NCBI GenBank assembly: GCA_003162245.1
Contig: PMMM01000046.1
Location: 5,761-42,768, forward strand
Reading direction: 5' to 3'
Source: Phycisphaerales bacterium
GTDB lineage: Bacteria; Planctomycetota; Phycisphaerae; UBA1845; Fen-1342
Length of the DNA: 37,008 bases
Made by a program: the position numbers and the translations under genes
Notes under the pieces: model-generated
Told to the model about the DNA's origin: nothing
The model's database searches: none
Seen by the model: only the letters and a program-made list of their open reading frames with translations
Part shown: piece by piece, positions 8,150 to 16,810 of the stretch
Numbering within the stretch: the first letter of the stretch is position 1
Layout: each line of letters starts with the position of its first letter

Positions 8150-9742
8150 GTGCCCACAGACCCGAGCGAGCAGCGGTATTGCCCCGGCGAGGAGCATATC
8201 AAGATCTCCGAGGCCATCTGCATCGGTCGCCGGCGCGCGAACTTCCGCAAGTGTCCCGGCTGCCAGTTCAACGATGACGAGCGGGGCCAGCCGGCTTTCT
8301 TCGGGGCGGGCGCCGTCCAGGCGCGGAACGTGCCCCTCGCGGTGCTCGAATCGGAAAAACGCGACATGATCCATAAGGTCTTCAAAGCGTACGACGTGCG
8401 CGCTACCGTGCCCGACCCCCTCAACGAGGACGTGGCCTGGCGCATCGGGAACGCGACGGCCCAATTCCTGCGGACCTGCCTCACCGGCTACGACCGCAGC
8501 GACTCCACGATGAACACGCTCATCGTCGGGCGCGACATGCGCAAGCACAGCCCCAAGCTCTGCCGGGCGTTCATCGAGGGCGCCGCCGCCGTTAGCACCC
8601 CCGTCGTCGACATCGGGATGATCGACACGCCGCAAATCTACTTCGCCGCCAACTACATGCCCTGCTGCGGCGGGGCGCAGACGACGGCCAGTCACAACCC
8701 GTCGAACTACAATGGCTTCAAGATTTGCGGGCCCAAGGGCAAGCCGATCGGCGCGGAAAGCGGCCTCAAGGAGATCGAGCGCATCGCGCGGGCGATCTCG
8801 CGGCACCCCGTCGCCGAGGCCGCGTCGGTCCGCACGCTGGACCTGTCCGAACCCTACCGGCAGTACCTGCACCGCTTCCTTCGCCCGCCGCGCCCGCTGA
8901 AGGTCGTCGTGGACGCATCGAACGGCATGGCCGGGCGGTGGTTCCCGATCCTGTTTAACGGCGTGCCGAACCTCACGATTATCCCGCTGTACTTCGAGCA
9001 CGACGGCGAGTTTGTGCACCCGCCGAACCCGCTCGTCCCGGCCAACCTGGAGCCGCTGCGGGCGGCGGTCCGCGAGCACCAGGCCGACTTCGGCGCGTGC
9101 TTCGACGGCGACGCTGACCGCTGCGTCTTCGTGGACGAGCAGGCCGAGCCGGTGCGGCCCGACCTGGTCACGGGCCTGCTGGCGGTGGATTATCTCCGCG
9201 AGCGCCCGGGGGCCACGGTCGTGTACGACCTGCGCTCCAGCCGCATCGTCCCGCAGGTCATCGAGAAGGCCGGCGGCCGCCCGCGCCGCGAACGCGTCGG
9301 GCACGTCTTCATGAAGCGCACCATGGCCGAGAACAACGCGGTCTTCGGCGGCGAGCTGAGCGGACACTTCTACTTCCGCGACTTCTACTTCTGCGACTCG
9401 GGCATGATGGCGTTCATCGCCATCCTCAATGCTCTGACGCGCAGCATGAAGTCGCTGTCGCAGCTCATCGAGCCGCTCCAGGTGTACGTCAGCAGCGGCG
9501 AGCGGAACTTCGAGAACGAGGACAAGGAGGGGACGCTGAAACGCCTCGCCGACAAGTACCACGACGCCGAGATCGACCACCTCGATGGCGTCACGGTGCA
9601 GTACAAGGACTGGTGGTTCAACGTTCGCCCGTCGAACACGGAACCGCTGCTGCGCCTGAACGTGGAAGCGGACGACGGCCACCGGCTTCAACAGGCGCTC
9701 GCCGAGCTGACCCCGCTGCTTGGCAAGCCGGTGGACCATTGA
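8150..9742 (+). CDS. Phosphomannomutase/phosphoglucomutase with Cys-rich N-terminal extension
   Basis: A 530 aa enzyme of the alpha-D-phosphohexomutase superfamily, which interconverts hexose 6- and 1-phosphates, here probably mannose and/or glucose for nucleotide-sugar supply. Diagnostic motifs are TASHNP (179-184, phospho-Ser181), the metal loop DGDADRC (319-325), the sugar-binding GGELSGH (400-406) and the phosphate-binding RPSNTEP near the end. The usual domain 1 starts around residue 75 (IHKVFKAYDVR). The first ~70 residues are extra and contain Cys11, Cys24, Cys35 and Cys38 in a possible zinc-binding arrangement. GTG 8150 is chosen because ggag lies 6 bases upstream; a longer reading frame to 7856 crosses the divergent gene. 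The stop codon overlaps the next ATG (tgatg). Confidence 0.9.
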   Translation: MPTDPSEQRYCPGEEHIKISEAICIGRRRANFRKCPGCQFNDDERGQPAFFGAGAVQARNVPLAVLESEKRDMIHKVFKAYDVRATVPDPLNEDVAWRIGNATAQFLRTCLTGYDRSDSTMNTLIVGRDMRKHSPKLCRAFIEGAAAVSTPVVDIGMIDTPQIYFAANYMPCCGGAQTTASHNPSNYNGFKICGPKGKPIGAESGLKEIERIARAISRHPVAEAASVRTLDLSEPYRQYLHRFLRPPRPLKVVVDASNGMAGRWFPILFNGVPNLTIIPLYFEHDGEFVHPPNPLVPANLEPLRAAVREHQADFGACFDGDADRCVFVDEQAEPVRPDLVTGLLAVDYLRERPGATVVYDLRSSRIVPQVIEKAGGRPRRERVGHVFMKRTMAENNAVFGGELSGHFYFRDFYFCDSGMMAFIAILNALTRSMKSLSQLIEPLQVYVSSGERNFENEDKEGTLKRLADKYHDAEIDHLDGVTVQYKDWWFNVRPSNTEPLLRLNVEADDGHRLQQALAELTPLLGKPVDH

Positions 9743-11034
9743 TGTTCCGGGCAGACCACGCCGAGCCCGGAGCGCCGGCGACGGGTTCCGATCGCGTTGC
9801 ACGGTCGGGCAGCCCTTTCTTCCACAGCTCTCTCCCCAGCGGCGTCGAATTCGCAGCCGACGTGCTCCCGCAACGTCAGACCGTCGCCCTCGTTTTTCGG
9901 ATGCTCTGCGGCCTCGTCGACGAGCCGGAGGAATTGACCGGCGTAGGCGAGATCGTCGAGAACGCGCTTTCCAAGGGCACGCACCGATTCAGCGGCCAGG
10001 AGCTGGCGGACGCGTTCGACCGGCTTGGGGCGCAGTGGGCCTCCGCCAGCGGCCGGCAGTCGATGCTCGTGCGCGTGCTGTGTCTGCCGGAGTTCATGCT
10101 CGACGCGACCGACCTCGTGGCGGAGATGATCTGCCGGCCGACGTTCCCGGACGATGCGTGCCGGGTCGCCGTCGAGTTGGCGCAGCAGGAACTGCGGCAA
10201 CTCGAAGATGAGCCGCAGGACCTGTTGCGGATCATCATTCAGCGCCTCACGCTGGGTCCGACGCTGGGGCGGCACCCCGGCGGCACGCCCGAATCGCTGG
10301 CACGGCTGACGCCGGAGGTCGTGCGTGCGCACTGGCGGCGCGTTTACCACGCCGGTCGGCTCCAGGTGACCGCCGCGGGCCCCATCGACCCGGACAAGCT
10401 GGCCGCCCACGTGGAGCGGTGCTTCGCCGGGTTGGGATCGTCGAAGCGCGAGGGCCGCGATCCGGCCCAGTTCGAGTTCACGCCCGCGCGCCAGCACCGG
10501 CACAAGGAGCTGGAGCAGCAGTACCTCGCGCTGACGCTGCCCGGCCTGCCCCGCGAGCACGACGATTTTGCCGTCGAGCAGGTGCTCCTCGGCGTGCTCT
10601 CGGGTGGGATGAGCGGGCGGCTGTTCACCGAGGTGCGCGAAAAGCAGGGGCTCGTGTACTGGGTCGGGGCCTGGCACGAGCAGCCGCGCGGCAAGGGCGT
10701 GCTGCACCTCGGCGCGAGCACGACGCCGGAGCGCAGCGACCGGACGTACGAGACGCTGCTGCGGGAGCTGCGGCGGGTGGGCGAGGACTTGGCCGAGGCG
10801 GAAACGGTCCGTGCCCGCGACGGCCTGATCGCCCAGTTCGAGACAGAAGACGATCTGACGCGTGCCCACGCCGCCGGCCTTGGCGATGACCTGTTCCATT
10901 TCGGGCGGCCCGTCGGCCGCGAGGCCAAGCTCGACGCCCTGCGGGCGGTTACGCTCGACCGCGTGATCGCGTACGCCCGCCGCCTGCCGCTGGACCAACT
11001 CTGCGTCGCGACGCTGGGGCTGCGGGCGATGTAG
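9742..11034 (+). CDS. M16 peptidase family protein, zinc site degraded
   Basis: A 430 aa protein with the two-lobed M16 (pitrilysin/processing peptidase-like) pattern. Where active members have HxxEH, this one reads GVGEIVENALSKGT (67-80), so both histidines are replaced (Glu70 and Asn74). The second-lobe motif LFTEVREKQGLVY keeps Arg299 and Tyr306, the R/Y pair typical of the non-catalytic half of M16B heterodimers. I infer a non-catalytic partner subunit; a catalytic partner is not in this window. There is no signal peptide. The ATG overlaps the phosphomannomutase stop by one base, so translation is coupled. Confidence 0.85.
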   Translation: MFRADHAEPGAPATGSDRVARSGSPFFHSSLPSGVEFAADVLPQRQTVALVFRMLCGLVDEPEELTGVGEIVENALSKGTHRFSGQELADAFDRLGAQWASASGRQSMLVRVLCLPEFMLDATDLVAEMICRPTFPDDACRVAVELAQQELRQLEDEPQDLLRIIIQRLTLGPTLGRHPGGTPESLARLTPEVVRAHWRRVYHAGRLQVTAAGPIDPDKLAAHVERCFAGLGSSKREGRDPAQFEFTPARQHRHKELEQQYLALTLPGLPREHDDFAVEQVLLGVLSGGMSGRLFTEVREKQGLVYWVGAWHEQPRGKGVLHLGASTTPERSDRTYETLLRELRRVGEDLAEAETVRARDGLIAQFETEDDLTRAHAAGLGDDLFHFGRPVGREAKLDALRAVTLDRVIAYARRLPLDQLCVATLGLRAM

Positions 11035-11111
11035 AACGGCCGGTTGGTGTTTTCCGCATCCGCGTGTGCTGGATGTGACGCCATCGGTAGAGCAGGGGGA
11101 AAGATGTGGCC

Positions 11112-12080
11112 CTACTCAATCCCTTGTGCCGCCAGCCACCGTTCCGCGTCCAGGGCCGACATGCAGCCGGTGCCGGCGGCGGTGACCGCTTGACGGTAAA
11201 CATGGTCGGCCACGTCGCCGGCGGCGAAGACACCCTCCACGCTGGCGTACGTGCTCCCCGCCTTCGTGAGCACCAAATACCCCTTGTCGTCCATCGCCAG
11301 CACGGACTTGAACAGCTCGGTGTTCGGCGTGTGTCCGATCGCCAGGAACAGCCCCTTGCACGCGAGGTCGCGCGCCGCGCCCGTCTTCACGTTCTTGAGC
11401 CGTAGGCCGGTGATCGTCTTGTCACCCAGGACGTCGACCACGACCGAGTCCCAGACCGCCTCCATCTTGCCCTCTTTGACGAGCCGGAAGAACCGCTCCT
11501 GCATCGCCTTGCTGGCCCGCAACTGATCGCGGCGGTGAATCAGAAGCACTTTCTTGGCGAATTTCGTGAGGTAGCTACCCTCTTCGATCGCCGAATCCCC
11601 GCCGCCGACGACCGCCACCTCCTGGTTGCGGAAGACCGGCAGCGCCCCGTCGCACACAGCGCACGCGGACACGCCGCCGCCGCTTTTGGCCAGCCGCTGC
11701 TCGTTTTCGAGGTCAAGCCAGTTCGCGCGGGCCCCCGTCGCGACGATGACCGCGTGTGCCTGGACGGTCGTGTCCGGCGTCTGGACGGTAAACGGCCGCC
11801 GCGAGAAATCGACCGCGCTCACGTCGTCGCGGATGAAGCGCGTGCCGAAGCGCTCGGCCTGGTCGCGCAGTGCCTTCATCAGCTCCGGCCCCTGGATTCC
11901 CTGCGGAAAGCCGGGGTAGTTCTCGACCTCGGTCGTGAACATGAGCTGCCCGCCGGGAATGAGCCCGCCCGCGTTGTAGCCCTCAATACAGAGCGGATGC
12001 AGGTTGGCGCGGGCGGCGTAGATCGCTGCCGTCAGGCCGGCCGGTCCGGAACCGACGATCACGAGCTTCTCGACCGCCAT
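11112..12080 (-). CDS. trxB: Thioredoxin reductase
   Basis: A 322 aa flavoprotein that reduces thioredoxin using NADPH, cytosolic. Seen: the N-terminal FAD dinucleotide motif GSGPAG (10-15); the redox-active disulfide CAVCD (Cys140, Cys143); the NADPH-binding GGGDSA (159-164); and a late ATG-like GDVAD segment that contacts FAD. The length is typical for the low-molecular-weight bacterial enzyme. ATG 12080 follows ggagg (12085-12089) at 5 bases. It lies 83 bases after pilT and converges on the M16 gene. Confidence 0.95.
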   Translation of the reverse strand: MAVEKLVIVGSGPAGLTAAIYAARANLHPLCIEGYNAGGLIPGGQLMFTTEVENYPGFPQGIQGPELMKALRDQAERFGTRFIRDDVSAVDFSRRPFTVQTPDTTVQAHAVIVATGARANWLDLENEQRLAKSGGGVSACAVCDGALPVFRNQEVAVVGGGDSAIEEGSYLTKFAKKVLLIHRRDQLRASKAMQERFFRLVKEGKMEAVWDSVVVDVLGDKTITGLRLKNVKTGAARDLACKGLFLAIGHTPNTELFKSVLAMDDKGYLVLTKAGSTYASVEGVFAAGDVADHVYRQAVTAAGTGCMSALDAERWLAAQGIE

Positions 12081-12163
12081 GTCGCCTCCGGTTGCGTTGC
12101 AGGGCGACTCGCCGACGCATTGGCCGCCGGGGAAGACCGCAGCGCCGTCGGCCGCGCGGACCG

Positions 12164-13315
12164 CTAGCCCTGGGCTTCATCCGCCAGTTTCTGTTCTTCG
12201 CCCTTCCCCGACTTGCCCAACATGCCGGTGACGGTCGTGCCGCGGAGCTTGGCTTCGATCTTCATCTGAAACTCCGCCGGCTGCCGGGCGCGCTCGACGC
12301 ACTCGTCGGCCTCGACGATCTCGTTGTCGTACAGCGACCAGAGGTGATCGTCGAGCAACTGCATGCCGTATTTCTTGCCGGTCTGAATCGCCGAGTCGAT
12401 CCGGTAGGTTTTGTTCTCGCGGATCAGGTTAGAGACGGCGGGCGTGACCACCAAAAACTCGTACGCCGCCACGCGGCCGCCGGTGCCTTTCTTGGGCAGC
12501 AGCGACTGCGACAGCACGGCCAGCAGGTTGGTGGAGAGCTGGACGCGGATCTGCTCCTGCTGGCTGACCGGGAACGCGTCGATGATACGGTTGATCGTGC
12601 CCTGGGCGCCGGTGGTGTGCAGCGTTGCGAACACCAAGTGGCCCGTCTCGGCCGCCCGGATCGCCGCCTCCATCGTCTCCAGGTCGCGCATTTCGCCCAC
12701 CAGGATCACGTCGGGGTCCATACGCAGCGAGCGCCGCAGCGCCTCGGCGAAGCTCGGCACGTCCACGCCCACCTCGCGCTGCGAGAAGCAGCACCTTTGG
12801 TGCGTGTGGTAGTACTCGATCGGGTCTTCGATGCTGATGATGTGGCGGTCGCCGACCTCGCGGTTAATGTAGTCCAGCATCGTCGCCAGCGTGGTCGTCT
12901 TGCCCGAGCCCGTCGGCCCGGTCACCAGGAACAGCCCGCGCGGCCGGCGGCACAGCGCCTTGACGATCTTCGGCAGGCCGATCTCGTCGAAGCTCAGGAT
13001 TTTCGACGGGATCAGGCGCAACACCATCGAGACGTTGCCCTTCTGCCGGAACACCGAGACACGGAAACGCCCCTTGTCGCCGAAAGCGAAGCCGTAGTCC
13101 GTCCCGCCTTCCTCCTGCAACTCCTGCTGGTTGCGCTCGGGCGTGACCGACTTCATCAGGGCCTGCGTGTCGTCGGGCTCCAGCGACTTGGTTTCGAGCG
13201 ACCGGAGCCGGCCGTCGATGCGCAGCACCGGCGGGCGCCCGACGTGCAGGTGAATGTCCGACCCGCCCACGCGGATCACGGTCTCCAGCAGACGGTCAAT
13301 ATGAACAGTGGCCAC
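12164..13315 (-). CDS. pilT: Type IV pilus retraction ATPase PilT
   Basis: A 383 aa secretion-type ATPase that depolymerises the pilus at the inner membrane, powering twitching. Seen: an N-terminal SDIHLHVGRPP stretch; the Walker A GPTGSGKTTT (133-142); the Asp box SIEDPIEY; SQREVG; the Walker B VILVGEMRD (203-211); and the His box ETGHLVFATLHT (223-234). The usual PilT C-terminal part is present, with an extra Lys/Gly/Glu-rich tail ending LADEAQG. It starts with GTG 13315 after gaggtg (13321-13326). It is separated from pilB by 20 bases, so they are one operon. A PilT paralogue is encoded at 33121-34272. Confidence 0.92.
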   Translation of the reverse strand: MATVHIDRLLETVIRVGGSDIHLHVGRPPVLRIDGRLRSLETKSLEPDDTQALMKSVTPERNQQELQEEGGTDYGFAFGDKGRFRVSVFRQKGNVSMVLRLIPSKILSFDEIGLPKIVKALCRRPRGLFLVTGPTGSGKTTTLATMLDYINREVGDRHIISIEDPIEYYHTHQRCCFSQREVGVDVPSFAEALRRSLRMDPDVILVGEMRDLETMEAAIRAAETGHLVFATLHTTGAQGTINRIIDAFPVSQQEQIRVQLSTNLLAVLSQSLLPKKGTGGRVAAYEFLVVTPAVSNLIRENKTYRIDSAIQTGKKYGMQLLDDHLWSLYDNEIVEADECVERARQPAEFQMKIEAKLRGTTVTGMLGKSGKGEEQKLADEAQG

Positions 13316-13335
13316 GAAAGCACCTCACCGGCCCG

Positions 13336-15057
13336 TTAATCCTCGGCCAACACGCCCTCCATCTGGGCGATGCGCGCTACCTCGTCGGGCGTGGTGACGC
13401 CGCGGAGGATCTTCAGCTTCCCGTCCTCCAGCAACGTGCGCATGCCGCTGGCGACGGCGGCCCGCCGGAGCTGGTTGGTCGGGGCGCGGTTGAACGCCAG
13501 CTCGCGCAGCTCGTTGTTCATCGCGAGCATCTCGAAAAGGCCCTGGCGGCCGCGGAATCCGACGTTCCCGCAACGGTTGCAGCCCCGGCCGCGATACACG
13601 TGGTGGCCTTCCAGGTCGTCGTCGGTGATGCCGAGCATCTTCAACACGAAGCGGTTCGGGGAGGGATCGACTTCCTTGCACTCGTGGCAGACCACGCGGA
13701 TCAGGCGCTGGGCCATGATCGCCTGGATCGACGAGGCCACGAGGAACGGCTTGATGCCCATGTCGATCAGACGCGTGATGGCGCTGGAGGCGTCGTTGGT
13801 GTGCAGCGTGCTGAAGACCAAGTGCCCGGTCAGGGCGGCCTGGACCGCGACCTCGCCCACCTCGCGGTCGCGGATCTCGCCTACCAGGATGATGTTCGGC
13901 GCCTGGCGCAGCATCGCCCGCAGAATCCGGGCGAACGACAGCCCGATCTCCTCCTTCACCTGACACTGGTTCATGCCCGCGAAGTTGTACTCGACCGGGT
14001 CCTCCGCCGTGATGATCTTGCGGTCGGGCCGGTTCAGCTCCTGCAGGGCGGCGTACAACGTCGTGGTCTTGCCCGAGCCCGTCGGCCCCGTCACCAGGAA
14101 GATGCCGTTCGGCTGGCGGATGATCTTCTGGAACCGCTCGTAGTCATCCTCTTCGAACCCCAGGCCGGTGATGCCGATCTTGACCGAGTCCGGCCGCAGA
14201 ATCCGCAGCACGATGCTTTCGCCGTGGTACGCCGGCAACGAGCTGACGCGGAAGTCGATCGGGCTGGCGCCGATCTTCATCTTGATGCGGCCGTCCTGCG
14301 GCAGGCGTTTCTCGGCGATGTCGATGCCGGACATGATCTTGAGGCGGGCGATCACCGAACCCTGCATGCTCTTGGGAATGTTGTCGCGCTCCAGGCACAC
14401 GCCGTCGACGCGATAGCGCACGCGGACGCGGTCCGCCATCGGCTCGACGTGGATATCCGAGGACCGCATCCGCACCGCTTCGCCGATCAACAGGTTGATC
14501 AGCTTGATGACCGGCGCGTCCTCGTCGGCGGCCTCCAGGGCTTTCTTGTGCGCTTCCACCTCTCGGGCGTGCAGAGTGGCGTCGTGATCGATCTCCTCGA
14601 TCGCGTCATCGACGCTGGTCCCGTAACCGCCGAGGAAGTGGTCGATGAACCGCTGAATCTTGCTGCGCGGGGCCAGGGCGCATTCCAGCTCCATCCCCAG
14701 CAGGAAGCGGAGCTTGTCCAGCAGCTCGAGGTTCAGCGGGTCGCTGATGATGATCTTCAGGCGGTTGTCCACCTTCTCCATCGGGAGGACCCGCTCGTCC
14801 TTGATGATCTTCTCCGGTATCAGGCTGAGCGCCGCCGGTACCTGGACGTTCTTGTCGAGATCCACGTATTCCAGATCGAACTGGGTCGCCAGTGCCTTCG
14901 TCACGTCGTCTTCGCTGGCCAGCTCCAACTCGATCAGCGCTTCCCCGACGCGCTTACCGTGCTGGGTGGCGTAGGCCAGCGCGTCGTTCAAAGCCTCCGG
15001 CGTGACGACGTTCCAGCCGACCAGGATTTCGCCGAGCTTCTTGCGGCGTCGAGCCAT
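13336..15057 (-). CDS. pilB: Type IV pilus assembly/type II secretion ATPase PilB/GspE
   Basis: A 573 aa hexameric ATPase that drives pilus extension (or pseudopilus assembly). Domains: an N-terminal MshEN/T2SSE_N region (about 5-150) with KLGEIL and an EALIELELASEDDV stretch; a linker of charged residues around 150-180; then the ATPase core with GPTGSGKTTT (Walker A, about 324-333), Asp box AEDPVEY, Walker B IILVGEIRD and His box LTGHLVFSTLHTND. The GspE/PilB-type zinc-binding tetracysteine is present (Cys457, 460, 493, 496), which PilT lacks. ATG 15057 is preferred, with aga-gga about 8 bases upstream; an ATG at 15081 would add eight residues. Whether it serves pili or type II secretion cannot be told here, but the adjacent pilT favours pili. 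Confidence 0.9.
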   Translation of the reverse strand: MARRRKKLGEILVGWNVVTPEALNDALAYATQHGKRVGEALIELELASEDDVTKALATQFDLEYVDLDKNVQVPAALSLIPEKIIKDERVLPMEKVDNRLKIIISDPLNLELLDKLRFLLGMELECALAPRSKIQRFIDHFLGGYGTSVDDAIEEIDHDATLHAREVEAHKKALEAADEDAPVIKLINLLIGEAVRMRSSDIHVEPMADRVRVRYRVDGVCLERDNIPKSMQGSVIARLKIMSGIDIAEKRLPQDGRIKMKIGASPIDFRVSSLPAYHGESIVLRILRPDSVKIGITGLGFEEDDYERFQKIIRQPNGIFLVTGPTGSGKTTTLYAALQELNRPDRKIITAEDPVEYNFAGMNQCQVKEEIGLSFARILRAMLRQAPNIILVGEIRDREVGEVAVQAALTGHLVFSTLHTNDASSAITRLIDMGIKPFLVASSIQAIMAQRLIRVVCHECKEVDPSPNRFVLKMLGITDDDLEGHHVYRGRGCNRCGNVGFRGRQGLFEMLAMNNELRELAFNRAPTNQLRRAAVASGMRTLLEDGKLKILRGVTTPDEVARIAQMEGVLAED

Positions 15058-15204
15058 GCCGTCGTTCCTCTGACGAACCACCGTCCGGGGTCGGGTACGT
15101 GGCCGCGTACCTCTGCCCCTCCTGCCCTGTCATCAGATTATACCGTCACGGTCCATTCTGGCCCGCGTCGGGCGGCGACGCAAGGATCGGCGCCGGCCGC
15201 GGGG

Positions 15205-16779
15205 CTAGGGTCGCGTGCCCGGTTCCCCGGGCTGACGGAGCCCTGCGACGCGATATAGGACTCCGGCCGGCTCAAACGTGTAGTGCTCCAGCAGCCACCC
15301 CGGGCAGTAGCCCGGCACCGGCGAGACCACGTATAGCCGGCCCGTTTGAAGCGGCCTCGCGAGGTCCGTTGCGGTCGGCCAGGGTGTGTTTTCGGGGCCA
15401 CCCAGCGCCGGCCACACCGCCACGTCGCGCCGCCAACGATCCGTCTCCATCAGGTAGTGGATGGGACGGACCGCTGTGTCGTCCGCGAGGAGGAGGGCGC
15501 CGTCGGGCAGTGTTCGGCGTACCTCGGTCGCGAAGCGCAGCGGGCCCTGGTCGCCCGCCTTCCACGGCCACAAGAAATATGAATACGTATCCCGATAGGG
15601 AATCTCCCGCCGGACGCCAAGCGACAGCCCCGCCGCCCGCACAATCCGGGGCAGCGGCAGGTAGACCAGCGGCGGCAGCGCGGCCAACGCAACGGCCGCC
15701 ACGACCCACGCGCGACCTCGGCCGGCCAGGAAACGGTCGGCACCGAGCCCGAGCGCGATCGCGATTAACACGATTGCGGGGATGAAGAACGTGTATTGAT
15801 CCGGCACATTGTAGTGCAGGCCCCACAGCAGGTGGATCACGAGCAGGGCGCCGATCGGACGCGTCGCGATCGGCCAACCGGCCGCGGCGGGCCGCCACAG
15901 CGCGCCCAGTCCCAGCAGCGCCAGCAAAGCGACCGGGGTCGGGAAATTGAGCCCCAGGTACAGAAGAGCGCGCCCAATCAAGCCGGCCCCGATGTGTATG
16001 TTCAGCACGTTGCCGGCGTACTGATCGCCAAACAGCGCCGAGCGCAGCACGGCCCCCAGCGATTGCCCAGCGGCCACCTCGTGCGCGATCATCGAAAGAT
16101 AGATGCCCGCGCCGATGACCCAGAGTACGGCTGCGGCCGGCAACAGGACGGCGTTCCGCCGTCGACGCCAAGCGAGCCAGACCAGCAAGACAATCCAAAC
16201 GGGCAGGTTGAGCGCGGCCAGCATGTGATTGCTTACGCCGAGTCCGTTGAGGACGAACAGGGTCAGCAGCCAGGCGCTCTTGCCGGAGCAGGCGTATTGC
16301 ACCAGGCACAGCAGTTCCGCGGTGAGCAGGGCGGTCGAGACCGTGTAAACCTCCGCCAGCGCGCAGTGTTGCCAAAAAGTATGCGCGACCGCCAGGCTGA
16401 TCGTCCCGACCACCGCCGCCGCCCGGCGCGTGGTGAGCAGCCGCAGCAGTAGATACACGTTGCCGACGGTGAGGGCGCCGAACACGCTGGCGACGAGGTT
16501 GGTCTTGTACGCGGACTCGGCGAAGGGCAGCTTCTGAAACGCGATCGCGATCAGGTAGTAGAGTGGGTGACTGAGGGCCAGTCCCAGGCCACCATACAAA
16601 TCGTGCCGCAGAGCGCGGACCTGCGCGAGCCCGTTGTCCTGCCACAAGGGTCCGGGCGCGACGGTGGCCACATAGAGCACGCCGGCGGCTGCGAGAACGA
16701 CGAGGTATTCCCGCCCCAGGCGACTCGACGGCCGCCTCCCCGCGGATTCGGTCGGACCCGGATGCAATCCAGAAGCCAA
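15205..16779 (-). CDS. DUF2723-type polytopic membrane protein (GT-C-like)
   Basis: A 524 aa membrane protein with about ten hydrophobic segments and a soluble C-terminal part (about residues 385-524). The first loop reads GPLWQDNGLAQ with Asp48, followed by SHPLYYL, a pattern of the DUF2723 family. That family includes TMEM260-type mannosyltransferases, so a lipid-linked sugar transferase role is possible but unproven. The start is unusual: the only in-frame candidates are TTG 16779, which lies inside a CCAAAAT triple repeat, and TTG 16767; neither has a clear ribosome binding site. It begins 31 bases after the M29 peptidase stop. Confidence 0.7.
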   Translation of the reverse strand: MASGLHPGPTESAGRRPSSRLGREYLVVLAAAGVLYVATVAPGPLWQDNGLAQVRALRHDLYGGLGLALSHPLYYLIAIAFQKLPFAESAYKTNLVASVFGALTVGNVYLLLRLLTTRRAAAVVGTISLAVAHTFWQHCALAEVYTVSTALLTAELLCLVQYACSGKSAWLLTLFVLNGLGVSNHMLAALNLPVWIVLLVWLAWRRRRNAVLLPAAAVLWVIGAGIYLSMIAHEVAAGQSLGAVLRSALFGDQYAGNVLNIHIGAGLIGRALLYLGLNFPTPVALLALLGLGALWRPAAAGWPIATRPIGALLVIHLLWGLHYNVPDQYTFFIPAIVLIAIALGLGADRFLAGRGRAWVVAAVALAALPPLVYLPLPRIVRAAGLSLGVRREIPYRDTYSYFLWPWKAGDQGPLRFATEVRRTLPDGALLLADDTAVRPIHYLMETDRWRRDVAVWPALGGPENTPWPTATDLARPLQTGRLYVVSPVPGYCPGWLLEHYTFEPAGVLYRVAGLRQPGEPGTRP

Positions 16780-16800
16780 AATCCAAAATCCAAAATGGCT
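16774..16800. repeat. Three tandem CCAAAAT heptamers with short inverted ends
   Basis: CCAAAAT occurs at 16776-16782, 16783-16789 and 16790-16796. The flanks agcca (16774-16778) and tggct (16796-16800) are inverted copies of each other. The repeat covers the apparent start of the DUF2723-type gene. Confidence 0.85.
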
Positions 16801-16810
16801 TGTCGCGCGC

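Noticed and set aside
8114-10998. Long minus-strand open frames opposite the mutase and M16 genes
   Set aside because: They overlap two recognisable plus-strand genes and have no family motifs or ribosome binding sites.
13600-15258. A 552-codon open frame opposite pilB
   Set aside because: Antisense to a gene with all PilB motifs; the translation is low-information and lacks a start signal.
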